Shown one piece after another: positions 24,248 through 35,517 of a stretch of 64,000 nt of DNA. The translations under genes were made by a program, and so were the position numbers. The DNA comes from Calendula officinalis (taxonomy: Eukaryota > Streptophyta > Magnoliopsida > Asterales > Asteraceae), in NCBI GenBank assembly GCA_963853835.1, contig OY970834.1, positions 22,016,365 through 22,080,364 on the forward strand, in the 5' to 3' direction. A model generated the notes under the pieces. It saw only the letters and a list, made by a program, of their open reading frames with translations, was not told the origin of the DNA and ran no database searches. Position 1 is the first letter of the stretch. Each line of letters starts with the position of its first letter.

Positions 24248-24621
24248 TAGGGTTGTCAAAACCTGACACGACACGATAAAAATACACGAAATGAAATTGG
24301 GACGAAATCAAAATTTGAATTCCTGTTTGTGTCGTGTAAAACAAATACGAAGTTGTGTCGCGTTCGTGTTTAGAGATTAACACGAAATTGACACGATAGT
24401 TATGATTTTGGGAACATTTAGGAATTAATGTTATATTTTTTTCGTGTTTGTCGTGTTTTTAACATGTAATAAGTAAGAAATTTGATATATTTGTTATTTA
24501 TCTCGTGTTAGCAAAATAAAACACGACTGTGTGTCGTGTCGTTTTCGTGTTGAACGAATTCGTGTCGTGTCGTGTCGTGTTACCCAAAAACACGAAACGA
24601 CAGCACAATTTGACAGCCCTA
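24248..24621. mobile_element. hAT-like foldback MITE inside the CACTA element
   Basis: Ends TAGGGTTGTCAAA and TTTGACAGCCCTA. The interior is dense in CGTGTCGTGT/ACACGACACG and folds on itself. No matching 8-bp flanks are visible, so the target site has decayed or the ends are slightly off. Confidence 0.65.
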
Positions 24622-25294
24622 CACGATAGTTAATTACATGTATAAATTAAAAATATGATTAAAAACACTTGAAACCAACTCCAGTTACCATTCCAGTTCA
24701 AATCGTGTCTATACCATGTTTACTCGAACCGGAACCGTATTCTTAATTCACGAGTCTTATGCCTTTAATCAACTCTTAAACAATAAGTCATGATTATTAA
24801 GCATTAGGTCGTCATTATTAAGAATTAATTGATGTATCTTTTTTTACATGTTATAATTCATACTGACCTACACACTGATTCGACGAGGGTCCGGAGGCAG
24901 CGCCCCTGGTAATGGCGTCCAAAGGGGTGCTATGGTTGGGTCGAGCTTGGAATTTCTTTTTGAGTTAATATCTCTGTGATGACATGTCATGTAACTATCA
25001 TTTGATTTGGTAGTTAATGATGATGTGTAATGCCCTGTCATAAGGAAACTTGGTCATTGTCGCATCTTTTGATAGATTCTAAATATACTATAAACAATAA
25101 TATGTTTAAAGTATTTTTTTATAGAGTACCTAACTAAAATTCATAACTACAATAAAACGTCGTATATAAAGAAGTTTTATTTCGTCTGTAAAAAAATTCT
25201 ACCATATCATATGTATCAAATCACGTTTATTATTATATCAATAACTGATTTAATTATTTTATTTTTTAACTTTTTTTTATTCCGTTTAATATCT

Positions 25295-25333
25295 CAAAGC
25301 ATGTCTGCCCATTCCGGCGGACTACGAAGCTAG
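25295..25333 (+). mobile_element. Helitron 3' terminus, remnant
   Basis: A decayed hairpin (CTGCCC ATT CCGGCGG) is followed at about ten bases by CTAG and then T, as in the better preserved end at 46329 (same ...GAAGCTAGT tail). The 5' end of this element was not found. Confidence 0.5.
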
Positions 25334-26160
25334 TTTTTAATAAAAGAAAGTTTGTCACGTCATCTAATCCTCATTATATTTGCTACCTCATAATTCCATG
25401 CCACATCACTTTCCACGTTTGCAAAGAACTTTAAGTTTATCCCATTTTCACACTTATCACATATATTAAAATATTTAAATTAAAAAATTTAAAGAACATA
25501 CATTTAATTTAATCTTTATATATATCTAGAAGTTAATGATCATGCCACATTTTGCAAAGAACTTTGAAGTTATGCCATTTATGACCATGCCACGTTTTAT
25601 GTTCCTTGTGAGGTAAATGCTTAGTTGTGCATCATTTAAAAATTTGTTAAATCATATAGTTATCTCATTTTTTATTATTTGGTCATCTTTTTGCAGATAG
25701 TCTTAAACGGGTCTATTAAAAGTTTGAACTATTAAAATTTTAAATTTAAAAAGATAATTTTAATTTTAATTAACTTATAGAGCAAAGAGTTTTAATAATT
25801 TAACGGGTCTATTAAAAGTTTGAACTACTAAAATTTTAAATTCAAAAGAAAGTTTTAATAAAAAATAAGAACCCAAATCCTTAACCGATATGATAAGTTC
25901 TAATCTTCTAATTCTATATTTCTTTCTCGTACATACTACAAGTGAAGAAAATGAAAACAAATGTTTCCATCAATTTGTGGATTTCGTCTCCAAAACGAGC
26001 GGGAATACAAAGCCATTCTTTCCGCCAATTTTTTCACCAAATAGAATCCAGAACGTGATACTTGATACTAGCTAACTGCCATGAATTTCGTAACTGCTTA
26101 TAGTCATCCGTATATGTTAACAAGATCACTTTTTTTCACACCAAATCTGCTGCTCTCGCT

Positions 26161-29100
26161 ATGGGTGATCGACAACAAAATTCTGGCATTAATTTGTAAG
26201 TATATCATTGAATTTTTACATTATTACGATCTTTCTTTATGAATTATAATGTTAATTGTTGTACAATGACGTTATATGTGCCTTCAAAATCTGAATTTTT
26301 GTTAACACTTATGGTATGCTTGTTGCACACCAAGTGTTCGATGAAAAGCTTACACATTGTTTTTTTAAATAATCTGTTACCCTAAGGCTCGTAATTCATT
26401 AATTGATGACTACACGTAAAGTGTTAATAATTTTTTTAGCTAAACTGTTAAATGATGGAATGCATAAAAATTTTAAAGAATGTACACGTAATTGCAAATT
26501 GATGGAATGCATAAATTTTTTTAAGAATGTTCACCTAATTGCAACATAAATTTTTTAGGTAAACTGTCACAATTATTACGTGATGAAAAGCATAAATTGA
26601 TGATACATATATTCTGTTTTAATTAAAAACTGGTTTAAAATAGTTTTCATATACGTGATTCTATAACTTAAATTTTGATTTATGTGATTAAAAAAGATTT
26701 TTTTTTTTTTGACGTGATGTTACATGTAAAATAAAGCATGACAGATGGAGATACAACACTAATGGATGATATGCCCGAATATGAAATGGAAGATGATGTT
26801 GAAATCAATGATGAAGATTTAGTCCAAGACGATGTGTCTGATAACAGTTCCAATGAGTCCGATAACACGACAGATTCAGAAAAAGAAGTGGAATCTAAGA
26901 GGGGCTTGACTCGATTGCCAAAGTTGAAGACGGGATATACAAATTCAGGAGGAAGAAAACATAAAGTAAGCTTTGATGAATTGGATAGGTTTACGGGTAA
27001 GTATAGATCAGAGTTTCCTAGTTATTTGGGAGACCTGGTACGGGAAAAAGTAGGAGTTAGTGTATTGTCGTGGAAGAAAGTGACAAAAGAAGATAAGGCC
27101 AAACTTTGGGAAAAGATAACGGTAAACATCTTATTTCTATAGTTACTTGGATATATTCTACATTATAATTTTATTTTATGCATAATATACTAACGAGTAC
27201 TATTGCAGCGTTATTATGAAATCGATGAATGTAAAAGAAAAATTGTAATGAATAGGCTTGGTCAACTTTTAAGGAACTTTAGAAGAAAACTATATGCGAA
27301 GCACATATTGCCCAATTTAGACAAACCCGCCAAACTAGCAAAAATTCCCAAACAATTTCGTACAATAATCCAAAATCAAAAAGACTGGGACAACTTTGTA
27401 GAATATACAAAATCGGAAAAATTCAAGGTTTAATTCATTTATGTTTTATTTTGTCGTCATTCTTTTTTGTATTTTTTATCCACATAATACTTATTTTAAA
27501 CTATTATTTTTTGAAGGATTTCTCAACAAAAACAAAAGTGGCGCGTTCAAAGTCTAATTATCAGCATCGTTTGGGAAGAGGCGGATACACAATGCTAAGA
27601 GAGAAACTGGTAAATTGCATACTCTTTGATAAAAAAAAAATTGTTAAAATTGTTGTTAATTGCTCTTTAATTACATTTTAAACGTTTTGTTAAAAGTTCT
27701 ATTAAAAGTGTTGTTAAAAGTGTTGTTATAAGTGTTGTAAATTGCCGTTAAAATTGCTGTGAAAAATACTATCAAATGCTGTTAAGTGCTATAAAGTGCT
27801 GTTAAATACTGGTAAGTGCTGTTAAATGCTGTTAAGTGCTGTTAACTGCTGTTAAATGCTGTTAAGTGCTGTAAAAATGCTGTTAAGTGCTGTTAAATGC
27901 TGTTAAGTGCTGTTAAATGTTGTTAAGTGCTGTTATGGGCTGTTAAGTGCTGTTAAATGCTGTTAAATGCTGTTAAATGCTGTTATGGGCTGTTAATTGC
28001 TGTTATGGGCTGTTAAGTGCTGTTAAGTGCTGTTATGGGCTGTTAAGTGCTGTTATGGGCTGTTAAATACTGGTATGGGCTGTTAAATGCTGTTAAGTGC
28101 TGTTAAATACTGGTATGGGCTGTTAAATGCTGTTAAGTGCTGTTAACTGCTGTTAAATGCTGTTAAATGCTGTTATGGGCTGTTAAGTGCTGTTAAATGC
28201 TGTTAAATGCTGTTATGGGAATGTTAAGTGCTGTTATGGGTTGTTAAGTACTGTTATGGGCTGTTAAATGCTGTTATGGGCATGTTAAGTGCTGTTATGG
28301 GCTGTTAAGTGCTGTTATGGGCTGTTAAGTGCTGTTAAATGCTGTTAAGTGCTGTAAAAATGCTGTTAAGTGCTGTTAAATGCTGTTAAGGGCTGTTAAG
28401 TGCTATTATGGGCTGTTAAGTGCTGTAAAAATGTTGTTAAGTGTTCTTAATAGATGTAAAAAAGCTGTTAAAGTTGTTGTTAATTGCTGTAAAACAGTTG
28501 TTAAAATTGCTGCTAATTGGTGTTAAATACCAGTTTAAAAGGTGATTAAACATTCAGTTTTATCAGATTGCACTTAATTTCTAGTTTAAATGCGTTGTTA
28601 AATTACAGTTTTATCATAGATTAAACATTTCCTTTGTTGATTTTCATTCGGTTTTTACTATAAACTTATATGCGTTTTTCAATTGAATACAAGATTAAAG
28701 ATAATGTGATTGATAAAGATACGCTTCCTGATCGGTCATTAATGTGGAGGAAAGGACGTGAGAACAAAAATGGAGAATTGGTTGATGCTGATGTCAAGGA
28801 AATTGCAGATAAACTAGTAAGTTTAATCATACTTTACTGTTATTTATTTAATTCGTATAAAGATTGTGAAACTTGATAAATAACAACTGAGTAATTTATA
28901 TTAATTTCTTATATGTACAGATTGATCGTGAAAAACAAATCAATGAAGGTAGCTTGAAGCTTGAACCTGGAACAGATGCCCTTACACTAGTCCTTGGAAA
29001 GGAAGGAGGATTCTTAAAGGGGGTTGGCACGGGAGTCACTAGAACAAGATATTGGGATCTTCCTCGAACTAAAGGAGCATCCAAAGAAGTAATTGCAGAC

Positions 29101-30208
29101 CTTAAACTTCAACTACAAAATCAAAAACTCGAGAATGTGAAGAAAGATGAACAACTAAAGGAGTTGTCCACACAGGTGACAGAACAAAGTAAGACTCTAA
29201 ATTCTTTATTAGCTCACCTCGCTTCTAACGGAATGGCTTTACCTGATGTTACATCCCCTGCAAATCAAATATCTACAAAACAAGTAAGTTGATCTTTTTA
29301 GTGTTTTAATTTAATCTTGTACATCAATTGACCAATTTTTCCTTACATTATGTAGGTGATTTCATTTGACAAAAATATTGGATCTAAGGAGACTCCTAAT
29401 GTTAACACATCGAAAGTATTGCAAAAGAAAGGCATAACACAAGTTACTAAGGTACGTTACAATATCTTATGGGGTTGGATGGGCATATTGTTCATAAAAC
29501 ATGTTGCTTATCAATTTTCTTTTATTTTTAAGGAAATTAAAAAAACTAGCAAAAAAACGGTTGGAATTAAGAATCCAACCTCAAATTCTGTGACACCATT
29601 GGATAATGATTTACAACCAAAGGTACAAAATACAAATTCTCTCTTATTATCCGACAATATATATAATTATTTTTAGCTTTATGATGTTGATATGCCATAA
29701 GCCATTGCAGGAAATGAAGTGTACCTTGTCGAATCCGGATAAAAGAAACATCGTAGCTCGTGGAACTATTTACTTGTCATCAGAAAAACAGAGCATTCAT
29801 GGAGTTCCATTGCAAGATGATTGCTACAAAGTCTCTATTGATGAAGTGATAAAGGCAGCGGCATTTTTACCAGTAGAAACTAGTGAATTTAAAACCGTCG
29901 GGGAAGCACATAAAAGTTTTGTAGGTTGGCCAAAATGTCTTGTTGACTTAAAGGTTAGTTTGTTCTTTGAATTTATTTCTTAATGCATTACGGTTTTTTC
30001 TTGATAAATAATTATATTAAACTACTTAGTTTTTCATATTTTTTTCAATCTTTCTTACATGCAAATTTATTTGTTACCATAGGTTCCACAAACAAAATCA
30101 AAGACAAATAACGAAGTTGAAAACCCCAAGAAGCGGAAACAATTTACAACTATAAATCATCTTGTCAAGACAAGGGGCAATATGAGCAAGATCAACAAAA
30201 ACATCTAG
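26161..30208 (+). CDS. TnpA-like CACTA protein (Transposase_24 type), about 590 aa, 10 exons
   Basis: The likely accessory DNA-binding protein of the CACTA element. Exons: 26161-26195, 26737-27121, 27209-27427, 27517-27609, 28694-28816, 28921-29283, 29356-29451, 29533-29622, 29711-29953, 30083-30208 (stop TAG). All introns are GT-AG and all but the first are phase 0, so the frame is open throughout. Start MGDRQQNSG at 26161; ATG 26738 is an alternative. Features in order: an acidic N-terminus (DDMPEYEMEDDVEINDEDL), the plant Ptta/En/Spm transposase region (RYYEIDECKRKIVMNRLGQL to PDRSLMWRKGR), a Lys/Gln-rich coiled coil with leucine spacing (LKLQLQNQKLENVKKDEQLK), and a basic C-terminus (NPKKRKQF). 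Intron 4 carries a large decamer minisatellite. The start of exon 5 is the least certain boundary. Confidence 0.85.
27680..28470. repeat. Decamer minisatellite in TnpA-like intron 4
   Basis: About 65-80 head-to-tail decamers of three main variants, GCTGTTAAGT, GCTGTTAAAT and GCTGTTATGG, with a few units one or two bases longer or shorter. Both edges decay into looser forms (TTGTTAAAAG at the left, GTTGTTAAAATTGCTG at the right). Wholly inside the intron 27610-28693. Confidence 0.95.
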
Positions 30209-30544
30209 TTTTCCTTTATGTTTTTTATGCAATTTCATTTGGATATTTCATAGTTTTGTTTGAATTGGAAGTTTTATCTTTGTCATTTATCTTTTTAACT
30301 TATGTATGGATTGTCTTTTGGTGTTATGTATGGATTAATGTTTTTTGATAATGTTTCTTTTAATTAAAAAAGTGTTATTTTAGTAATATTTTTATGTGGC
30401 TATATCAAATTGTGTTATACGTATGGTCACACTTTAGTTCGTTCTCAATGTGTCAAAATAGTTGTAAATGTCACTTAATTACAATTTCTTATGACTAAAG
30501 TGTAATATATTGCCACACTTAAAATAAAATTGTGTATCAAAAAT
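30209..30544. other. 3' flank of the TnpA-like gene
   Basis: T-rich 3' UTR-like DNA; the first subterminal TGTGGC/GTCACAC motifs begin near 30395. No separate gene. Confidence 0.5.
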
Positions 30545-31245
30545 TGATGGTCAAAAAACAAAGTGAATGTCCTTATTATACTTTTCGCCATTGTTTGAAT
30601 AATTTTATGTGTCTAAATGGTACATAATAATCATAATAAACATACATTTTTGTGACTAGATAACACAAAAGGCCATTATCACAATAAATTCGTGTAACTA
30701 TTTGATGCACAATGGTCACACAAAAAAAACCAAAATCGTATGTCCTTATTATACTTTTCGCCATTGTTTCAGTAATTATCTGTGTCTAAAGGTACATAAT
30801 AGTTATAATAAACATATATTTTTGTAACTAGATCATAGAAAATGCCACTATCAATAAATTAGTGTAACTATTGGTTACACAATAGTCACACAAAAAACAA
30901 AAATCGTATGTCTTTAATATATTTTTCGCCATTATTTCAGTAATTGTATATGTCTAAAAGGTACATAATAGTCACAATCAACATATATATTTGTGACTAG
31001 ATAATAGAGGACGCCACTATGACAATAAATTTGTGTAACTATTGGGTGCACAATAGTCACACAAAGATACAAAAATGTGTGTCCTTATAATATTTTTCGT
31101 CATAGTTTCAGTAATTCTATGTGTCTAAAAGGTACATAATAGTCACAATAACCTATATTTTCGTGACTATATAATAGAAAACGCTACTATCACAATAAAT
31201 TCGTGTAACTATTGGTTGCACAATAGTCACACAAAAGTACAAAAA
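30545..31245. repeat. Four tandem repeats of about 170 bp in the CACTA right subterminal region
   Basis: The units start near 30568, 30740, 30909 and 31079 (TGTCCTTATTATACTTTTCG). Each contains ACTTTTCGCCATTGTTTCAG, GTACATAATAGTCACAAT, TTGTGACTAGATAA and GTTGCACAATAGTCACAC or close variants, so each carries several TAGTCACA motifs in fixed arrangement. Confidence 0.9.
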
Positions 31246-31485
31246 TGTGTGTCTAGAAACAATTGATGGCCACATAATAAGATAGAATGCATGATTACAG
31301 CAATAAATGTTCTTCACAAATAGCCACACTTTTATGCTACGGCTACTGTTTTTCGGTTATACAACCACTTAATTTAAATGTAGCCATATGTTGCCTAAAA
31401 TGACACGACCTTTGGTCACACTTATAGTGGAAAAAATATGTGTGACTAAAGGCATACGGTCACAGTTTTTGTGTGTGACTGTTGC
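31246..31485. promoter_or_regulatory. CACTA right subterminal region, terminal part
   Basis: Additional motif copies (GGCCACAT, AGCCACAC, GGTCACAC, GTGTGACTAAAGG, GGTCACAG) up to the terminal repeat. Confidence 0.6.
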
Positions 31486-31502
31486 TCATTTTTGTACTAG
31501 TG
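31486..31502 (-). repeat. CACTA right terminal inverted repeat
   Basis: TCATTTTTGTACTAGTG, exact inverse of the left end, followed by the target duplication TAA. Confidence 0.95.
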
Positions 31503-31726
31503 TAAATTTCAAGAAAAATAGGCTATGCTTTCTTATAGCTTTCTAAAACTAATTGCAGAAATTAAAAGCATTATTATTACAAAGGCATAATTTGGAGAGA
31601 TGCAATCACAAATGAACACCATTTAAAACAAATGGGTATGCAGATGATATAAGCCATTTATTAACATTCAAAAGCTCGGTATTTTTTATTTACATTATTA
31701 ACGAATAATATTTTACCGATTGTTGT

Positions 31727-31834
31727 ACATGGGTTCTAGAGAGTCACATAGAGGAGTTATCCAATGTTGCTCAGGGATACCATAACGTTGTTAAAGTAAA
31801 CCAAACTTTATACAACTTGGTACAAGACCTCAAA
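31727..31834 (+). pseudogene. Kinesin-14-like exon fragment
   Basis: Translation gives WVLESHIEELSNVAQGYH then NVVKVNQTLYNLVQDLK. This resembles the neck region just upstream of the motor domain in plant minus-end kinesins (…YHxVxxENRKLYNxVQDLKGNIRVYCR, from memory). No motor sequence follows: after DLK the next bases run on without a clear match. No start or complete exon borders are visible. A captured or relic fragment. Confidence 0.5.
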
Positions 31835-31918
31835 TTATATTGTTATTTTAGGGGGAAACCATATCATTATAATTGTTTGTTTATTTTTATTATATTTCCT
31901 TTTTGATGTGTGTGTGTA

Positions 31919-31966
31919 GAGAAGTATTTCATGAATTTGATCCTAGTGTTGTCTCAAAATTGAATG
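31919..31966 (+). pseudogene. DNA-3-methyladenine glycosylase I-like exon fragment
   Basis: A very short exon-like unit between TGTGTGTAG and GTAAGTCG reads EVFHEFDPSVVSKLN, reminiscent of plant base-excision-repair glycosylases of the TAG type (FREVFxxFDPxxVSKLNEKK, from memory). It is only 15 residues, so the assignment is tentative. Confidence 0.35.
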
Positions 31967-32166
31967 GTAAGTCGAAGATACCTAGTAATCTTTGTGTTGT
32001 AATGATAATAAGTTACTAATAGTAACAACTGAATCTGATTTTTTATTTTGTTTTAATTGTCTGTTAAAAATGCTTTTGAAGATGATATATTCTCTAACTC
32101 TCACATTTTTTCTGTAATTATCATATGGTTTACTTTGGCACTAATTGCACCAATGGGATGTGGGAC

Positions 32167-32855
32167 CATAGTTACACGGAAACGTTAAACCCCCCCGAAC
32201 GACGATCCTGATTTTACGTACCAGAAACGGGTACACTTGCGTTCCGATCTCTACTCGATACACGATCCAATTAGTCTTTGTGGCGTTCCCGATAGAACAC
32301 AGATTTCGAACCCTACGTATTAGGGAACACGATTTCAATCGATACGATACATCGATTTAGAAGCCAAATCGTATCGGACTCAATTTTGGAAGGTGAATTG
32401 GTAATGGAATCGGGATATTTGGATACATCGATTTCAGTTTTCAAAACAGAATCAATTTTAAAAGGAAAATCGTTGATTTTGAGTAACCAAATCACGTGAA
32501 TCAAGGAGAAATCATCACCGATGTTCTTTATATATCCCTATTGCCAATTTGAAATTAATCATACTTCATTCTTCACGTTCAATTGTTCAAATTAGTCGCC
32601 GACTAAGTTATGGTATTGACCTTTTGATTTTTGAAGTATTAATAAAGTATCGATTTTTTGGAGTTAATTAGTGTTATATTTATATTTTTTAGTCATATAT
32701 GGTACATCGTACCACATTATATCGTACAACGTTCCACGTACCGAAATAGCGTTCCGGAGAAGACTACCCACCCTCGTACCCAATTTTAAAGATTAGTGAT
32801 CCCCGTTCCCGTTTCCGTTTCGCGTACCGGAGCGTCCCCGTTCCATGTAACTATG
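32167..32855. mobile_element. hAT-type MITE with 8-bp target duplication
   Basis: Ends CATAGTTACACGGAA and inverse TTCCATGTAACTATG, with TGTGGGAC on both sides (32159-32166 and 32856-32863). It is 689 bp. The interior is partly palindromic and rich in CGTTCC/GGAACG and CGATTT blocks. No coding capacity. Confidence 0.9.
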
Positions 32856-32863
32856 TGTGGGAC

Positions 32864-34998
32864 CTATATGCGTAAAGCAAATATGTTGCATTTTATTTTT
32901 TGCATATGAAGATTTGGATACATTCAGGTACGAGAGGTGGCAAACTGGGCAGTATGGGCAAGCTGCTTACTGGTCAGAATGGGTAGATCAGGCAAGCTGC
33001 TTATAGGGTCAAAAAGGGTAGATCGGGCAAGCTGTTAAGTGGTCAAAATTGGTCGGGTGAGGTTGGACAAACCCCAATTACCCTTTTTTCCATTTGTAAA
33101 TAAATGGATTAATGTATAAAATATAAATGCAAAAACTATATTATTACGATAACAATGTGACGATTTAGTTGAACCTGTTGGAGATAGAACACTCTCTGAG
33201 ATATAATGTCATTATAGTTAAAAGTTGTTAAGGGATTAGTCAGACAAAAAAGTTGATTTCCATTAACCAGGGAATTATAAGCAATTCTTCTACTATGTAC
33301 GTATACATTTGCAACCATCCATATTAGAAAACCTTAATTTTTAGCTCAAACATTGGCTACTTTACGAAATATATACGTTTTGAAAAAGTTGACAGTTCTG
33401 TGATTCGAGCATGCTACCTTCATGTTATTAGCCAATAACTCTATCAAATTGAACTCTGAGAACATATATTGATTACTTGACTGCAATTAATTTGTATCAT
33501 ATTATCTTTATTAATTTCAAAGCTACAAACCTCCACCATCACTACTCACCACTGTCACCCACCACTATCACCCATAGCCACGATTACTATTGCCACCGTC
33601 ACACACCATCACTACACACGACCACCCACTACCATCACTACTGTCACCAGTACCATCATTATCGCCACTACAAAATATAGTTATAGGCTATCCACCCAAC
33701 ATTGCGCAGGTAACCTGCTAATATATTATTATATAGTTGTATATTAATCATGGAATGTTAATGAAAACTTAGATAAACAATCTTTTGAGATAACTGGTCA
33801 TTGAAAAGACATACTTAACAAGTGTTTTTACGGAAAAAAGTCTTAATGAAGGCTTGTATGAAAAACTATATTTTGCGATATTAACCTTGCATAATCATGC
33901 GTCGATATACGCCCCTATCGCCAGATCTTTTAGATCTAACATTACTGTAATCAACAACTATAGTTAGCCAACGAATATGTGAGTAGTACTATTCGGGATT
34001 GATCCCCCACTCATGGTTGGTCGCTCTAGTCGTATAACACATGAGATATATATTCTATTAAAACATTCTGGATTCGATATGCTTGGGAAAAAATGGATTT
34101 TGGTTTTATTATAGGCTCATGAACTTATACTTTAACTTGTATGTCTAGCTAGTTTATAAGGGACTACACACTAAATTTATACAATCATGTTTCATGGATT
34201 TGAAACAGGTGAACTTGAACGTACATGAATGTGTATTAAATGATTTACTATTATTACAATTATGTTTCATGGATTGAAACGTGTGAACTTGAACGTACAT
34301 GTACTTGTACTAAATGATTTACCATTATTAAAATCATGTTAAAATGGTTTAACGCACCGATCATGTGCAAATTGTGTTTTATATAGTTAAAATAGTTTAC
34401 AAAAGAGTTTAAGCACTGAATATGTATAAACTTGGTTTCACGGTTTTGAAATGGCATTTGAAGGTTATTTTAATACAAAAATCATACCAGTAAATATTTT
34501 GATGTAAATCAAGGATTTATAGAGTTATAAAACTTGTGAACTCGCCAACCTTTGTGTTGATATTTATTCTAATATGTTTTTAAGGTATAGAGAGTGAGAC
34601 ATTAATCATAACATTTACATCAATCGAATTACCATATTTTGAAATGAATTTTGTCCTTACTTCTAAGTATGGAGTCTAGATATCGATTGAAGATCTTAAA
34701 GGTTATTTTATTCAATATATTTGTAGTGAATCATTCACTTTTGGTTTATAAATGTTTCACAACTGAAAATCCATTTTTAACGCTATGTTCTACTATTGAT
34801 CGATTGTTATGATTTCTAGTCGCACACCTGTTTTTGCAGAAACCACTTTTGGCGGGATGTCAAATAAGATAAACTTAATAATCTTATATAGGTGAGCTTA
34901 TCCTGGAGTACAAGTTTTAAAAGATAGTACACAAATTACTATATATGTATACATAATCATTGACTAATTAGTTTTAATAAAATTTAAATCATATTTAT
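32864..34998. other. No recognised gene
   Basis: 32920-33080 has repeated GGGCAAGCTGCTTA and GGGTAGATC blocks and begins like a decayed hAT end (GAGGTGGCAAACTGGGC). 33525-33670 is a CAC/CAT-rich low-complexity stretch. 34185-34330 holds two 75-bp near-repeats (TTTCATGGATTGAAAC, GTGAACTTGAACGTACATG). No coding call is supported. Confidence 0.45.
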
Positions 34999-35177
34999 TA
35001 CTCCCTTTGTCTCACAAAAAACTTCTTATTTTACCTTTAAATTTTGTCCCACAAAAAAGTTCTCATGCCTCAAATTTGAGGGTCCACTTAATAAAATAAT
35101 ATTATTACTAATGATTCCACCAATAAAATATTTTCTCTCTCCAATCTAACCTTATATTTTAATCAAAAGTATTACTA
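34999..35177. mobile_element. Truncated Stowaway-like MITE
   Basis: TACTCCCTTTGTCTCACAAA and the following body match the inverse of the right half of the MITE at 6934-7202. The copy stops mid-element at ATTACTAA, where GC-rich DNA begins. Confidence 0.7.
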
Positions 35178-35385
35178 AGATTGGGCGTAACGGGTGACCG
35201 GTAACCCGGTCGTGACCGCCACCTAAGCCCACCCCGACGCGTCCCTTGCGTTACGCCGGAGCACCTCCGACGCGTTTCATGAGGTGAAAGGTCGAGTGGA
35301 CGACCTTTGGGAGTTTGGTCGTCACACTCGTCTTTCTCCAACTTTCTTTCAACTTTCTTTCTTTACCCCTCTTTCTCCACTTCTA
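35178..35385. other. GC-rich block of unknown origin
   Basis: From GATTGGGCGTAACGGGTGAC to CTTTCTCCACTTC the base composition is sharply GC-rich compared with the surroundings (GACGCGTCCCTTGCG, GTTACGCCGGAGCACC). It joins the truncated MITE on one side and a (TA)n tract on the other. I do not recognise it; it may be the end of another small element. Confidence 0.4.
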
Positions 35386-35420
35386 TACATATAATATAAT
35401 ATATATATATATATAATATA

Positions 35421-35516
<96 letters not shown>
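35386..35516. repeat. (TA)n microsatellite
   Basis: Nearly pure TA, about 130 bp, bordering the Helitron 3' end. Confidence 0.95.

Positions 35517-35517
<1 letters not shown>

Larger units (their letters stand above)
22803..26160. promoter_or_regulatory. Divergent intergenic region of the CACTA element
   Basis: It separates the two head-to-head transposon genes by about 3.4 kb and must hold both promoters and 5' leaders. A CAACAG acceptor 14 bases upstream of the transposase ATG suggests a leader intron. No clear TATA box could be fixed. It contains a hAT MITE (24248-24621) and a Helitron 3' end (25333). Around 24885-24950 there is a GC-rich block (GGCAGCGCCCCTGG) I cannot place. Confidence 0.5.
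16845..31502. mobile_element. Complete CACTA (En/Spm) transposon, 14.66 kb
   Basis: Both ends read CACTAGTACAAAAATGA inward (17/17 identical) and are flanked by TAA at 16842-16844 and 31503-31505, the 3-bp target duplication expected of this superfamily. Inside are divergent genes for a TNP2-type transposase (minus) and a TnpA-like protein (plus), long subterminal regions with repeated TGTGACTA/TAGTCACA motifs, a decamer minisatellite in a TnpA intron, and nested scraps (a hAT MITE at 24248-24621 and a Helitron 3' end at 25333). Because both genes read open through every splice junction, the element may be autonomous. Confidence 0.95.

Noticed and set aside
27680..28470. CRISPR array for the decamer repeat
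   Set aside because: There are no spacers; it is a head-to-tail minisatellite in a plant intron.
33477..33680. His/Tyr-rich ORF
   Set aside because: Product of CAC/CAT low-complexity DNA.
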